Shown here: positions 28,810 through 34,787 of the stretch, piece by piece
How the letters are laid out: every line of letters starts with the position of its first letter
How positions within the stretch are numbered: position 1 is the first letter of the stretch
Origin: Acidimicrobiales bacterium
GTDB lineage: Bacteria > Actinomycetota > Acidimicrobiia > Acidimicrobiales > RAAP-2
Assembly (NCBI GenBank): GCA_017883075.1
Contig: JADGOI010000013.1
Span: forward strand, 1-34,787
DNA: 34,787 bases
Reading direction: 5' to 3'
The notes under the pieces: model-generated
The model's input: the letters and a program-made list of their open reading frames with translations, nothing else
Told to the model about the DNA's origin: nothing
Databases searched by the model: none
Made by a program: the position numbers and the translations under genes

Positions 28810-29019
28810 TCATTCGGCCAGCGGGTCATCCTCCGCGTAGGTCACCCGGCTCGGGGCCGTCCCCAGAATCTCGTCGTACTCGTCTTCGGTGGCCAAACAC
28901 CATGAGGCGTGCTTGTCATCGGGCTCCGCACCACATTCGGGGCAACTCCTGTTCGCGGTCGCGACGGAGCGCTTCAGACTGCGTGCTTCCTCGAAGCGGC
29001 GATGCCGTCCCTTCTTCAC
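28810..29019 (-). CDS. Small conserved Cys-containing protein
   Basis: A 69-aa protein with a very basic N-terminus (KKGRHRRFEEARSLKRS), a possible zinc site (CPECGAEPDDKHASWC: Cys26, Cys29, His37, Cys41) and an acidic C-terminus. The start is GTG at 29019, supported by AAGGAG located 8 nt upstream. The charge split and CxxC...HxxxC pattern suggest a small nucleic-acid or ribosome-associated zinc protein, but no function is assigned. Confidence 0.7.
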   Translation of the reverse strand: MKKGRHRRFEEARSLKRSVATANRSCPECGAEPDDKHASWCLATEDEYDEILGTAPSRVTYAEDDPLAE

Positions 29020-29147
29020 CGAAACAACTCCTTGTCACCGGCCTAGGCGGTACCCAATGCGACCCACCGGGCCGAGGTGACCACCGTCCACAATTGCTCC
29101 TCAGTGTAGTGCGGCACACGGGTGGTCGCGTCACGCGAAACGGCCTG

Positions 29148-29153
29148 TACGAT
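29148..29153 (+). promoter_or_regulatory. -10 box of the 78-aa protein gene (leaderless)
   Basis: TACGAT ends 6 nt before the GTG at 29160. GTCGCG lies 17 nt upstream, similar to the sequence upstream of the pyr -10, but is not a -35 consensus. Confidence 0.45.
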
Positions 29154-29159
29154 CGGCAG

Positions 29160-29396
29160 GTGCCCCAAGGATTCGACCCCCAAGCGATGATCGACAGGTT
29201 CCAAGCCAGGGCGAATGCCGTCCGGACCCGGGGCCTCCCTCCTATCGAAGGCCCCGAGCGTCTGAAGTTCAAGGAGCAGATGCAGGTCGACTATATGGAC
29301 TACGCCATGATCGGTGACGCCCAAGCCGACATGGTGGACGGAATCCTCACCCTCCGCATCGATCTGCGACCGAAGGGCGCGTCGCCCGAGGACTGA
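29160..29396 (+). CDS. Conserved 78-aa protein of unknown function
   Basis: Starts with GTG at VPQGFDPQAMIDRFQARANA, continues with PPIEGPERLKFKEQMQ and VDYMDYAMIGDA, and ends in a predicted strand, DGILTLRIDLRP. The composition is that of a real small soluble protein: a mostly helical core, one C-terminal strand, no cysteine and no membrane segment. It has its own -10 box 6 nt before the GTG and no Shine-Dalgarno. I do not recognise the family. It converges with the flavin reductase gene over 25 bp. Confidence 0.7.
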   Translation: MPQGFDPQAMIDRFQARANAVRTRGLPPIEGPERLKFKEQMQVDYMDYAMIGDAQADMVDGILTLRIDLRPKGASPED

Positions 29397-29421
29397 GATC
29401 GGCGCCGGCCGTAGGTGCCCC

Positions 29422-30048
29422 TCACCCTCCGTAGTTCATGCGGGTGTCCTGCATCCGAAGCACCCCATGCCGTTCCGGACCGGCATGGTCGGCGCCGCCG
29501 GCGTCCGAGTCGGGTTCCCGGTCGCCGGACACCTCACCGACATCGACCACTTCGCCGATGAACAGGATGTGACTTCCTTCCCGACCCGCGCCTCCTCCCA
29601 ACTCCACGATCTGGCAGACCTCACAGGCCAGCCAACCCACCGAGCAGCCGAGGATGGGCACACCCTTTGACACTTCCATGACCGGCTCACCCTGTATGGC
29701 GACGATGGCCCGGCCCGGCCCGAATTCCACCTCGCGGGCCGGCTTCACGAATCGGCGCACGATGGCCCGGTCCGAGCGGGCGAGGATGGAGATCGAAAAT
29801 TTTTCGCTTTTCTGGACCAGTTGCCGGGTTACCGCTCCTGTCTCGACAGCCATTGCCACCAGTTTCGGGGTCGTCGATATCTGCATGACCAGGTTGGCGG
29901 TCATCAGGTTCACGTCATCACCCCATCTGCTTCCCACCACGAAGAGCCCTGTCGGCATCGACCACAACACCCGACGTCTCAGCCGGTCATACTCCTCGGG
30001 GTCACGTCCCTCGGGAATGGGACCGGCGATACCGGTTTCGATGGGCAC
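29422..30048 (-). CDS. Flavin reductase family protein (FMN-binding split barrel)
   Basis: A 208-aa protein of the HpaC/NTAB (DIM6) type, which reduces FMN or FAD with NAD(P)H for a partner monooxygenase. The family segments are MPTGLFVVGSR, LMTANLVMQISTTP, the KFSISILA strand and GCSVGWLACEV. The C-terminal 35 residues are acidic and unlike the family core. The GTG start has GGAGGA 7 nt upstream. No monooxygenase partner is adjacent, so its client is unknown. A lipoprotein gene lies 29 bp upstream. Confidence 0.88.
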   Translation of the reverse strand: MPIETGIAGPIPEGRDPEEYDRLRRRVLWSMPTGLFVVGSRWGDDVNLMTANLVMQISTTPKLVAMAVETGAVTRQLVQKSEKFSISILARSDRAIVRRFVKPAREVEFGPGRAIVAIQGEPVMEVSKGVPILGCSVGWLACEVCQIVELGGGAGREGSHILFIGEVVDVGEVSGDREPDSDAGGADHAGPERHGVLRMQDTRMNYGG

Positions 30049-30077
30049 GTCCTATTCCTCCCTGCGCACGCGCCGCT

Positions 30078-30617
30078 TCAGTTTCCGAACGGATCGACGT
30101 TCGAGCCCAGCGGGGCGGTGGTAGTGGTGGTCGAGGGTACGTGTCCGGTCATTGACGTGATCCGATCCACCGCCTTGGCCAATTGCGCGTCGGCTCGCGC
30201 CCGCTCCGTTGCCGATGTGGCCAGCAACTTCGAATTGCTCCCTGCTCCCTTGTAGCAGTCGGTCCCGGCGTCACTGGCGGTCGCATAGGCCGTGCTCAGG
30301 TCGTTGCTCAACTCCGGGTCAGGGGTAGGTAGGTTGCCATTGCCGATGCCGGCGTCACTGGCCAGCAACGCACATACCGATCGGATCTGGCCGGAAGGAT
30401 CGTGCTGGCTGAATGCCAGGTCCACGTTCTTGATATCCACTTCGATGGTGCCGACCGAAGCCCCGGCCCCGGCCCCGGTCACCCAGACAGACACCTGATG
30501 GGCGGGCGTCCCCGATTGCTCCTGTCCCGCACAGCCGGCGAGGACGAACGACGCCAGGGACAACACCGCGACGGTGACTCCCACCTGGCGCAACCGGGAC
30601 CGAGTGGACGGACCCAT
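30078..30617 (-). CDS. Putative lipoprotein
   Basis: A 179-aa protein with a lipoprotein signal: positive start (STRSRLRQ), hydrophobic stretch (VGVTVAVLSLASFV) and lipobox LAGC with acylated Cys29. The mature part has two more cysteines (VCALLAS, TDCYKG) that could form a disulfide, a helical region (ATERARADAQLAKAVDRI) and a Thr-rich stretch (STTTTTA) near the end. No enzymatic motif is visible. The ATG at 30617 lies 2 nt after the stop of the DUF3151 gene, so the two are probably co-transcribed; a GTG 12 codons upstream would overlap that gene. Confidence 0.8.
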   Translation of the reverse strand: MGPSTRSRLRQVGVTVAVLSLASFVLAGCAGQEQSGTPAHQVSVWVTGAGAGASVGTIEVDIKNVDLAFSQHDPSGQIRSVCALLASDAGIGNGNLPTPDPELSNDLSTAYATASDAGTDCYKGAGSNSKLLATSATERARADAQLAKAVDRITSMTGHVPSTTTTTAPLGSNVDPFGN

Positions 30618-30619
30618 GG

Positions 30620-31093
30620 TCAGGCCGGGAATCCCGTGCGATCGGACCGCCACGAAGAGTCGAGTTGCCGGAGGAATGTCGCACAGCGGTCCTCTTCGAC
30701 CTGTTCACCAATGGAACCGGCCGCGGAACGCAGGCCATCCAGACAACGGAGGAATGGGCGATTCTCCTCGTGTGCCCAGCGCACAGTGCCCGACCCCTTC
30801 CAGCCCGCAGAGCGAAGGGCGTCGAGACCGCGGTGATATCCGACGCGAAAGCAGGCGTACGCCTCGACGTCGTCACGGGCCAGAGAGCCCAAGGCCGCCC
30901 AGGCCGCCAACGATGTCGGGTTTGATCGCACCACATCGGACACTGCATGACGCTGCCGCTCCCCCGGTTGGCCCAATGCCGCTGCGAGATCAGCCAGGAT
31001 GGCGTCCGACTCGGCCGGCAATACCGTCTCGGGGAGTCCGGCGGTCAACCTCACCGGAGACGCGTCCGAGGTTGATTCGGATGTTGCACTCAT
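30620..31093 (-). CDS. DUF3151 family protein
   Basis: Actinobacteria-specific family of unknown function. The 157-aa protein shows its conserved core: NPTSLAAWAALGSLA, YACFRVGYHRGLDALR, GWKGSGTVRWAHEENRPFLR and the C-terminal DRCATFLRQLD, with helical repeats reminiscent of TPR folds. The ATG at 31093 is preferred because TACACT lies 6 nt upstream; a GTG at 31120 would extend it by nine residues. The lipoprotein gene follows 2 nt after its stop. Confidence 0.88.
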   Translation of the reverse strand: MSATSESTSDASPVRLTAGLPETVLPAESDAILADLAAALGQPGERQRHAVSDVVRSNPTSLAAWAALGSLARDDVEAYACFRVGYHRGLDALRSAGWKGSGTVRWAHEENRPFLRCLDGLRSAAGSIGEQVEEDRCATFLRQLDSSWRSDRTGFPA

Positions 31094-31099
31094 GGGAGA

Positions 31100-31105
31100 A
31101 GTGTA
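31100..31105 (-). promoter_or_regulatory. Possible -10 of the DUF3151 gene (leaderless)
   Basis: TACACT on the minus strand ends 6 nt before the ATG at 31093. No -35 consensus is visible. Confidence 0.45.
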
Positions 31106-31149
31106 GGGCGAGGTTGACACGCCACCCCTTCGCCACCACCGGGCCAGGC

Positions 31150-32436
31150 TCAGACGAAGCTCACCAGGTGGTAGTCCTTACGACCACGGCGCACCACCAG
31201 GTAGCGACCGGCTACCAGATCGTCAGCCACCAGCGTTCGGGCCACATCGACCTCCCGCCGGTTGTTCACATAGGCACCGCCCTGCTCGATGAGGGCCCGG
31301 GCCCGACCTTTGGACGGGACCATGCCCGTCTCCACCAACAGGTCGACCAGGGATAGACCGTCGCCGTCGAGACGGCTTCGGGCAATCTGCGAGGAAGGCG
31401 CGTCGGCGAAGACATCGAGGAGGGACCTCTCGTCCAGTCGGGCCACCTCCTCGCCGAAGAGGGCGGCGGCGGCTCGTTCCGCTCGTTCGGTTTCCTCTTC
31501 ACCGTGGACGAGAGCGCAGACCCGGCGGGCCAGCTCCCGCTGGGCTTCACGCCGTTCGGGGTGATCGGCCGTGACCTGGTCGAGTCCACGGATCTCGTCG
31601 TGGGAGAGGAAGGTGAAGTATCGAAGGTAGGCCCCGACCACCGCGTCCTCGCTGCGAACGAAGAACTGATACAGCTGGTACGGGCTCGTCCTGTTGGCAT
31701 CGAGCCACACCGTGCCGGTCTCTGTCTTCCCGAATTTGGTTCCGTCCGCCTTCAGCACCAAGGGGGTGGTCAGACCCCATACTTCGGTGTGACGGACTTT
31801 TCGCACCAGTTCGATGCCCATGGTGATGTTGCCCCACTGTTCCCTCCCTCCCAGTTGAAGCGTGCAGTCGTAGTGGTCGAACAGGTGGAGGAAGTCGTAG
31901 GCCTGGAGGAGCATGTAGCTGAATTCCGTGAACGAGATCCCTTGCCCATCGCGATCGAGCCGGGACTTGACCGAATCCTTGGACACCATCTGATTAACGG
32001 TGAAGTGCTTGCCCACATCTCGCAAGAAATCGAAGAGGCGGAGTTCGGCCAACCAATCGCGGTTGTTCATCAACCGAGCCTTGGAGCCGGTTGCGTCGGA
32101 ACCAAAGTCGAGGAAGCGAGCGAGTTGGGCCTGAATGCCATCGAGGTTTGCCTCGAGCGCATCCGGCGACAGGAGAGATCGTTCCTCGGTCTTCCCGCCC
32201 GGGTCACCGATGAATCCCGTCCCCCCTCCGGCCAAGGCGATGGGCCGGTGGCCGGCCACCTGAAGGCGTCGCAGATTGCAGACTTGCAGGAGGTGGCCCA
32301 CGTGGAGGCTGTCGGCGGTGGGGTCGAAACCCGTATAGGCGGTGAGCCGATCGGCGTCGAGGCGTGCCTCGAGGGACGGTTCGGTCATCTGGTGGATGAG
32401 CCCCCGAAAGCGGAGGTCCTCGGCAAGTCTGGACAT
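31150..32436 (-). CDS. tyrS: Tyrosyl-tRNA synthetase
   Basis: Class I aminoacyl-tRNA synthetase charging tRNA-Tyr. The 428-aa protein has the tyrosine pocket (AYTGFDPTADSLHVGH, HIGH-like motif at 45-48), GGTGFIGDPGGK, YMLLQAYDF, QLGGREQWGNI and the KMSKS-like loop KFGKT (234-238). The C-terminal S4 domain (about 360-428, SKGRARALIEQGGAYVN) binds the tRNA. The ATG at 32436 matches the family. The 165-bp upstream region shows no T-box features. Confidence 0.97.
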   Translation of the reverse strand: MSRLAEDLRFRGLIHQMTEPSLEARLDADRLTAYTGFDPTADSLHVGHLLQVCNLRRLQVAGHRPIALAGGGTGFIGDPGGKTEERSLLSPDALEANLDGIQAQLARFLDFGSDATGSKARLMNNRDWLAELRLFDFLRDVGKHFTVNQMVSKDSVKSRLDRDGQGISFTEFSYMLLQAYDFLHLFDHYDCTLQLGGREQWGNITMGIELVRKVRHTEVWGLTTPLVLKADGTKFGKTETGTVWLDANRTSPYQLYQFFVRSEDAVVGAYLRYFTFLSHDEIRGLDQVTADHPERREAQRELARRVCALVHGEEETERAERAAAALFGEEVARLDERSLLDVFADAPSSQIARSRLDGDGLSLVDLLVETGMVPSKGRARALIEQGGAYVNNRREVDVARTLVADDLVAGRYLVVRRGRKDYHLVSFV

Positions 32437-32601
32437 GGCCTCAGCCTGCCACGTCACCGGAAGCCGTCGGCCAGGTCGCCACCTCCCGAGCACCGCCACC
32501 ATCACGATCGCAGCACCTCGCCCGTATTGGCCCTATACGCTCACGGGACCGGCGGCCGATGGCCGACCGCGGCTTTCTGCCCATGAAACAAGGAGTTCGC
32601 G

Positions 32602-33948
32602 GTGACAAACCCCTACCTCGATGGCAACTTCACACCGGTACTCGAAGAGCTGACCGAGGATCACGAACTGCCGGTCACCGGCATCATCCCACCCGACCTG
32701 GAGGGTCACCTCCTCCGCAACGGCCCCAATCCGGCAGTACTTCCCGCCGATGACACCGAGTACCACTGGTTCAGTGGCGACGGGATGATCCACGATATTT
32801 CGTTGGCGGGCGGCAAGGCGGTCGGATATCGCAACCGCTGGGTCCGGACCCGCAAACTGGCGGCCGAACTGGGCACAGTCCCGCCCAAGGGGCCCAGTGA
32901 ACCTCTCGACGGCCCGGCCAATACCCACGTCATCCGGCACGGTGGTGTGACCCTGGCTCTGGTGGAGTCGGGTTTCCCCCACGCAATCTCCCCCGATCGG
33001 GAGCGGGCACGGATACACGACTTCGACGGGGCGCTGGCATCCCCGATGACCGCTCATCCCAAGGTCGACCCGGTCACCGGAGAGCTCTTCTTCTTCGGGT
33101 ATGACGTATTCGGGCCACCATTTCTCCGCTATCACACGGTGGATGCCACCGGTACGCTCACCCACAGCCAAGAGATCGACGTCCCCCGGGCCACGATGAT
33201 GCACGACTTCGGGGTCACGGCCACTCAGGTCATCTTCATGGATCTTCCGGTGGTATTCGATCTCGACCTCGCCTCCAGCGGGCGTTCACTCCCTTTCCGA
33301 TGGATGCCCGACGCCGGGAGTCGGATCGGGGTGATGCCCCGCGACCATGGGGATGGCGCGATCCGGTGGATCGGCATTGACCCGGTGTTTGTCTTCCATG
33401 TCCTCAATGCCTATGACGACGGGAATGTCATTGTCATGGACGTCGTTCGTTACGACTCCGCGTTCGACACCTTGCCCGGCGAGATCATTGCTTCGAACAA
33501 GCCGGTACTGGCCCGATGGACGATCGATCCGAACGGGAATCGGGTGAGCGAAGAAAGACTCGATGACGCCCTGGTGGAATTCCCTCGGATGGACGACACG
33601 GTTGCCGGGCTCCCCCACCGCTACGGCTACTGCACCCTGCTCGGAGCCCAACTCGATACCGCCGATCAGACAGGTCTCATCAAGTACGACCTCCAGCGGG
33701 ACGAGACCACCCGGTACGACCCCGGTGAGCATCGGGCATCGGGCGAGCCGGTATTCGTTCGGGCCGATGACGGGAGAGGCGAGGACGAAGGTTGGGTGAT
33801 GAGCGTTGTCTACGACGCCACCCGTGACGCCAGCGATCTGGTGATCCTCGACGCCACATCGTTCTCGGGCCCGCCAGTGGCCACGGTGCATCTCCCCGCC
33901 AGGGTGCCGTTCGGGTTCCACGGTTCGTGGTTGCCTTCCACTTCCTGA
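32602..33948 (+). CDS. Carotenoid cleavage oxygenase family protein
   Basis: Non-haem Fe(II) beta-propeller oxygenase that cleaves carotenoid, apocarotenoid or stilbene double bonds. The 448-aa protein has the four iron-ligating histidines: His152 (TAHPKVDP), His201 (MMHDFGVT), His266 (FVFHVLNAYD) and His440 (FGFHGSW). It also has the N-terminal LLRNGPNP and WFSGDGMIH. It is therefore probably active. The substrate cannot be told. The GTG start is supported by AGGAG (32591-32595) 6 nt upstream. No carotenoid synthesis genes are in the window. Confidence 0.94.
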   Translation: MTNPYLDGNFTPVLEELTEDHELPVTGIIPPDLEGHLLRNGPNPAVLPADDTEYHWFSGDGMIHDISLAGGKAVGYRNRWVRTRKLAAELGTVPPKGPSEPLDGPANTHVIRHGGVTLALVESGFPHAISPDRERARIHDFDGALASPMTAHPKVDPVTGELFFFGYDVFGPPFLRYHTVDATGTLTHSQEIDVPRATMMHDFGVTATQVIFMDLPVVFDLDLASSGRSLPFRWMPDAGSRIGVMPRDHGDGAIRWIGIDPVFVFHVLNAYDDGNVIVMDVVRYDSAFDTLPGEIIASNKPVLARWTIDPNGNRVSEERLDDALVEFPRMDDTVAGLPHRYGYCTLLGAQLDTADQTGLIKYDLQRDETTRYDPGEHRASGEPVFVRADDGRGEDEGWVMSVVYDATRDASDLVILDATSFSGPPVATVHLPARVPFGFHGSWLPSTS

Positions 33949-33971
33949 GCACTGCCGATTGATAAAGTTGG

Positions 33972-34034
33972 AGTTCTCGCGCTGCCGGGGACAAGTGAGG
34001 GTGACGCCAATCCTGGCACCCAGCGTGAGAAACT
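33972..34034. other. Imperfect long inverted repeat, oxygenase-LCP gap
   Basis: In the 273-bp gap between the oxygenase and LCP genes, AGTTCTCGCGCTG (33972-33984) pairs with CAGCGTGAGAAACT (34021-34034) over 13 positions with one G-U pair and one bulged A. The 36-nt loop holds a further small hairpin (GGGTG/CACCC). It could terminate the upstream gene or be a structured leader of the LCP gene. I recognise no known RNA family, and no promoter is clear in the rest of the gap. Confidence 0.4.
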
Positions 34035-34221
34035 TGCAGTTGCCACGTCGGTGGGATGAGAAGTCCCGGCCGATCGACGAAACGAACGACAGGCCAACCG
34101 ACCTTGCGATCCATCGATCTTTCTCAATCGGGCCCACCCGGTACCCTTCGCCATTCCGGCGGCAAAGGAATCTGGTCGTCGCCGAAAAGCCGACCGTGGG
34201 GGCTCTCGATGCACCGGGCCC

Positions 34222-34787
34222 ATGCCGAGTAACCGCGAGTTTCCCGGACCCATCCTCGGGGGCCAGGTCCCCATGCCTCGCAATGCGGGTGGGACCCGAC
34301 CTGCCCCCGAACACCGCCTCAAACCGGCCAAGCGCCGCCGTACGCCGGGCGAACGGATCCTGCGGATCCTCATCATCGTGCTCTCGCTGCTCGTTGTGCT
34401 CGCTGCAGCCGGATATGGCTACTTCCGGTACGAATGGGCCCAGATCAATACCGCCGTCTGTCCCAGCTGTATCGCGGTGGCCAACGGAGCGGCATACAAC
34501 GTGCTGGTACTCGGCTCGGACACCCGGACGGGCGAGACCAGCGCACAGGCACAGCAGTTCGGCAACCAGACCACCGCGGGCGGGCAGCGCAGCGACACCA
34601 TCAAGATCGTCCATGTCGATCCCCAGGCCGGCACCGCCAGTATCCTGTCCATCCCCCGCGACACGTTCGTCACCCTTACCGGCGTACCGGCCTCGTCGGG
34701 TGTGTCGTCGAAGAACAAGATCAATGCCGGCTTCGCTTCGGGGCCGAACGACACGAACCCGAGCGGGACCGGTGCCAACGGAATGGT
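34222..34787 (+). CDS. LytR-CpsA-Psr (LCP) family protein, 3' end outside the window
   Basis: LCP proteins attach glycopolymers (in Actinobacteria, arabinogalactan or teichoic-acid-like polymers) to peptidoglycan on the outer face of the membrane. The visible 188 residues comprise a Pro/Arg-rich cytoplasmic segment (1-45), a membrane helix (about 46-68, ILRILIIVLSLLVVLAAAG) and the start of the LCP domain: YNVLVLGSDTRTG (from 92), QRSDTIKIVHVDP and SILSIPRDTFV, then KINAGFASG. The Asp and Arg residues typical of pyrophosphate binding are present. A CPSC pair (80-83) follows the membrane helix. The start is the first ATG in an open frame with no strong Shine-Dalgarno. Truncated by the window end. 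Confidence 0.9.
   Translation, partial: MPSNREFPGPILGGQVPMPRNAGGTRPAPEHRLKPAKRRRTPGERILRILIIVLSLLVVLAAAGYGYFRYEWAQINTAVCPSCIAVANGAAYNVLVLGSDTRTGETSAQAQQFGNQTTAGGQRSDTIKIVHVDPQAGTASILSIPRDTFVTLTGVPASSGVSSKNKINAGFASGPNDTNPSGTGANGM

Noticed and set aside
32437-32601. Possible T-box leader for tyrS.
   Set aside because: No T-box sequence, specifier loop or terminator is visible in the 165 bp.
33961-34100. Resemblance of GCCGGGGA and GGGTGACGC to a c-di-AMP (ydaO) riboswitch upstream of a cell-wall gene.
   Set aside because: The later conserved core, with the CAGCTAACC-type segment, is absent and the spacing does not fit.
33286-34614. Long minus-strand frame across the carotenoid oxygenase and LCP genes.
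   Set aside because: It crosses two genes with clear motifs on the plus strand and looks like no protein family.

Overview
The window is GC-rich, densely packed bacterial chromosome from an actinobacterium (Actinomycetota). The evidence is gene content and order: an actinobacterial integration host factor (mihF), a PriA with a decayed helicase core, a type 2 OMP decarboxylase, a DUF3151 protein and an LCP-family protein. The order aroC-aroK-aroB-aroQ-pepP-efp-nusB | pyrR-pyrB-pyrC-carA-carB-pyrD-pyrF | mihF-gmk-rpoZ-coaBC-metK-priA-def-fmt matches, from memory, the block around bldD in Streptomyces. Details such as a class 1B PyrD and a carotenoid oxygenase suggest a deep lineage (Acidimicrobiia is my guess), but the sequence alone does not prove it.

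Layout. 16-7435 (minus strand) holds the housekeeping run mihF to fmt: nucleoid protein, GMP kinase, RNA polymerase omega, CoA synthesis, SAM synthesis, replication restart and N-formylmethionine metabolism. 7494-9253 (plus) is an insertion: an 80-codon remnant of a PxpA (LamB/YcsF) gene running into an aldehyde dehydrogenase. 9273-18405 (minus) is the complete de novo UMP operon under PyrR, with overlapping stops and starts nearly throughout. 18501-20132 is a divergent TetR regulator and MpaB-family oxygenase pair around a 43-bp palindromic region. 20168-25655 (minus) is the shikimate/EF-P/NusB group. 25737-27336 is a divergent prepilin peptidase and dienelactone-hydrolase pair. 27373-31093 is a set of small or poorly known genes: an NfuA-like Fe-S protein, a Cys-rich protein, a small Cys-containing protein, a 78-aa protein, a flavin reductase, a lipoprotein and DUF3151. 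31150-32436 is tyrS, 32602-33948 a carotenoid cleavage oxygenase, and 34222 to the window end a truncated LytR-CpsA-Psr gene.

Regulation. The pyrR leader can fold into a hairpin with a CNGNGA hexaloop and purine-rich internal bulge just upstream of the Shine-Dalgarno sequence, as expected for PyrR translational repression of the operon. About eleven genes have a TANNNT hexamer 6-8 nt before the start codon, so leaderless mRNAs appear common here. No tRNA, rRNA, CRISPR array, IS element or phage gene was seen. No wholly new multi-gene system is evident; the most unusual items are the pyrR leader element, the TetR/MpaB palindrome, the PxpA remnant overlapping the ALDH promoter, and a class 1B-like PyrD with no adjacent PyrK.
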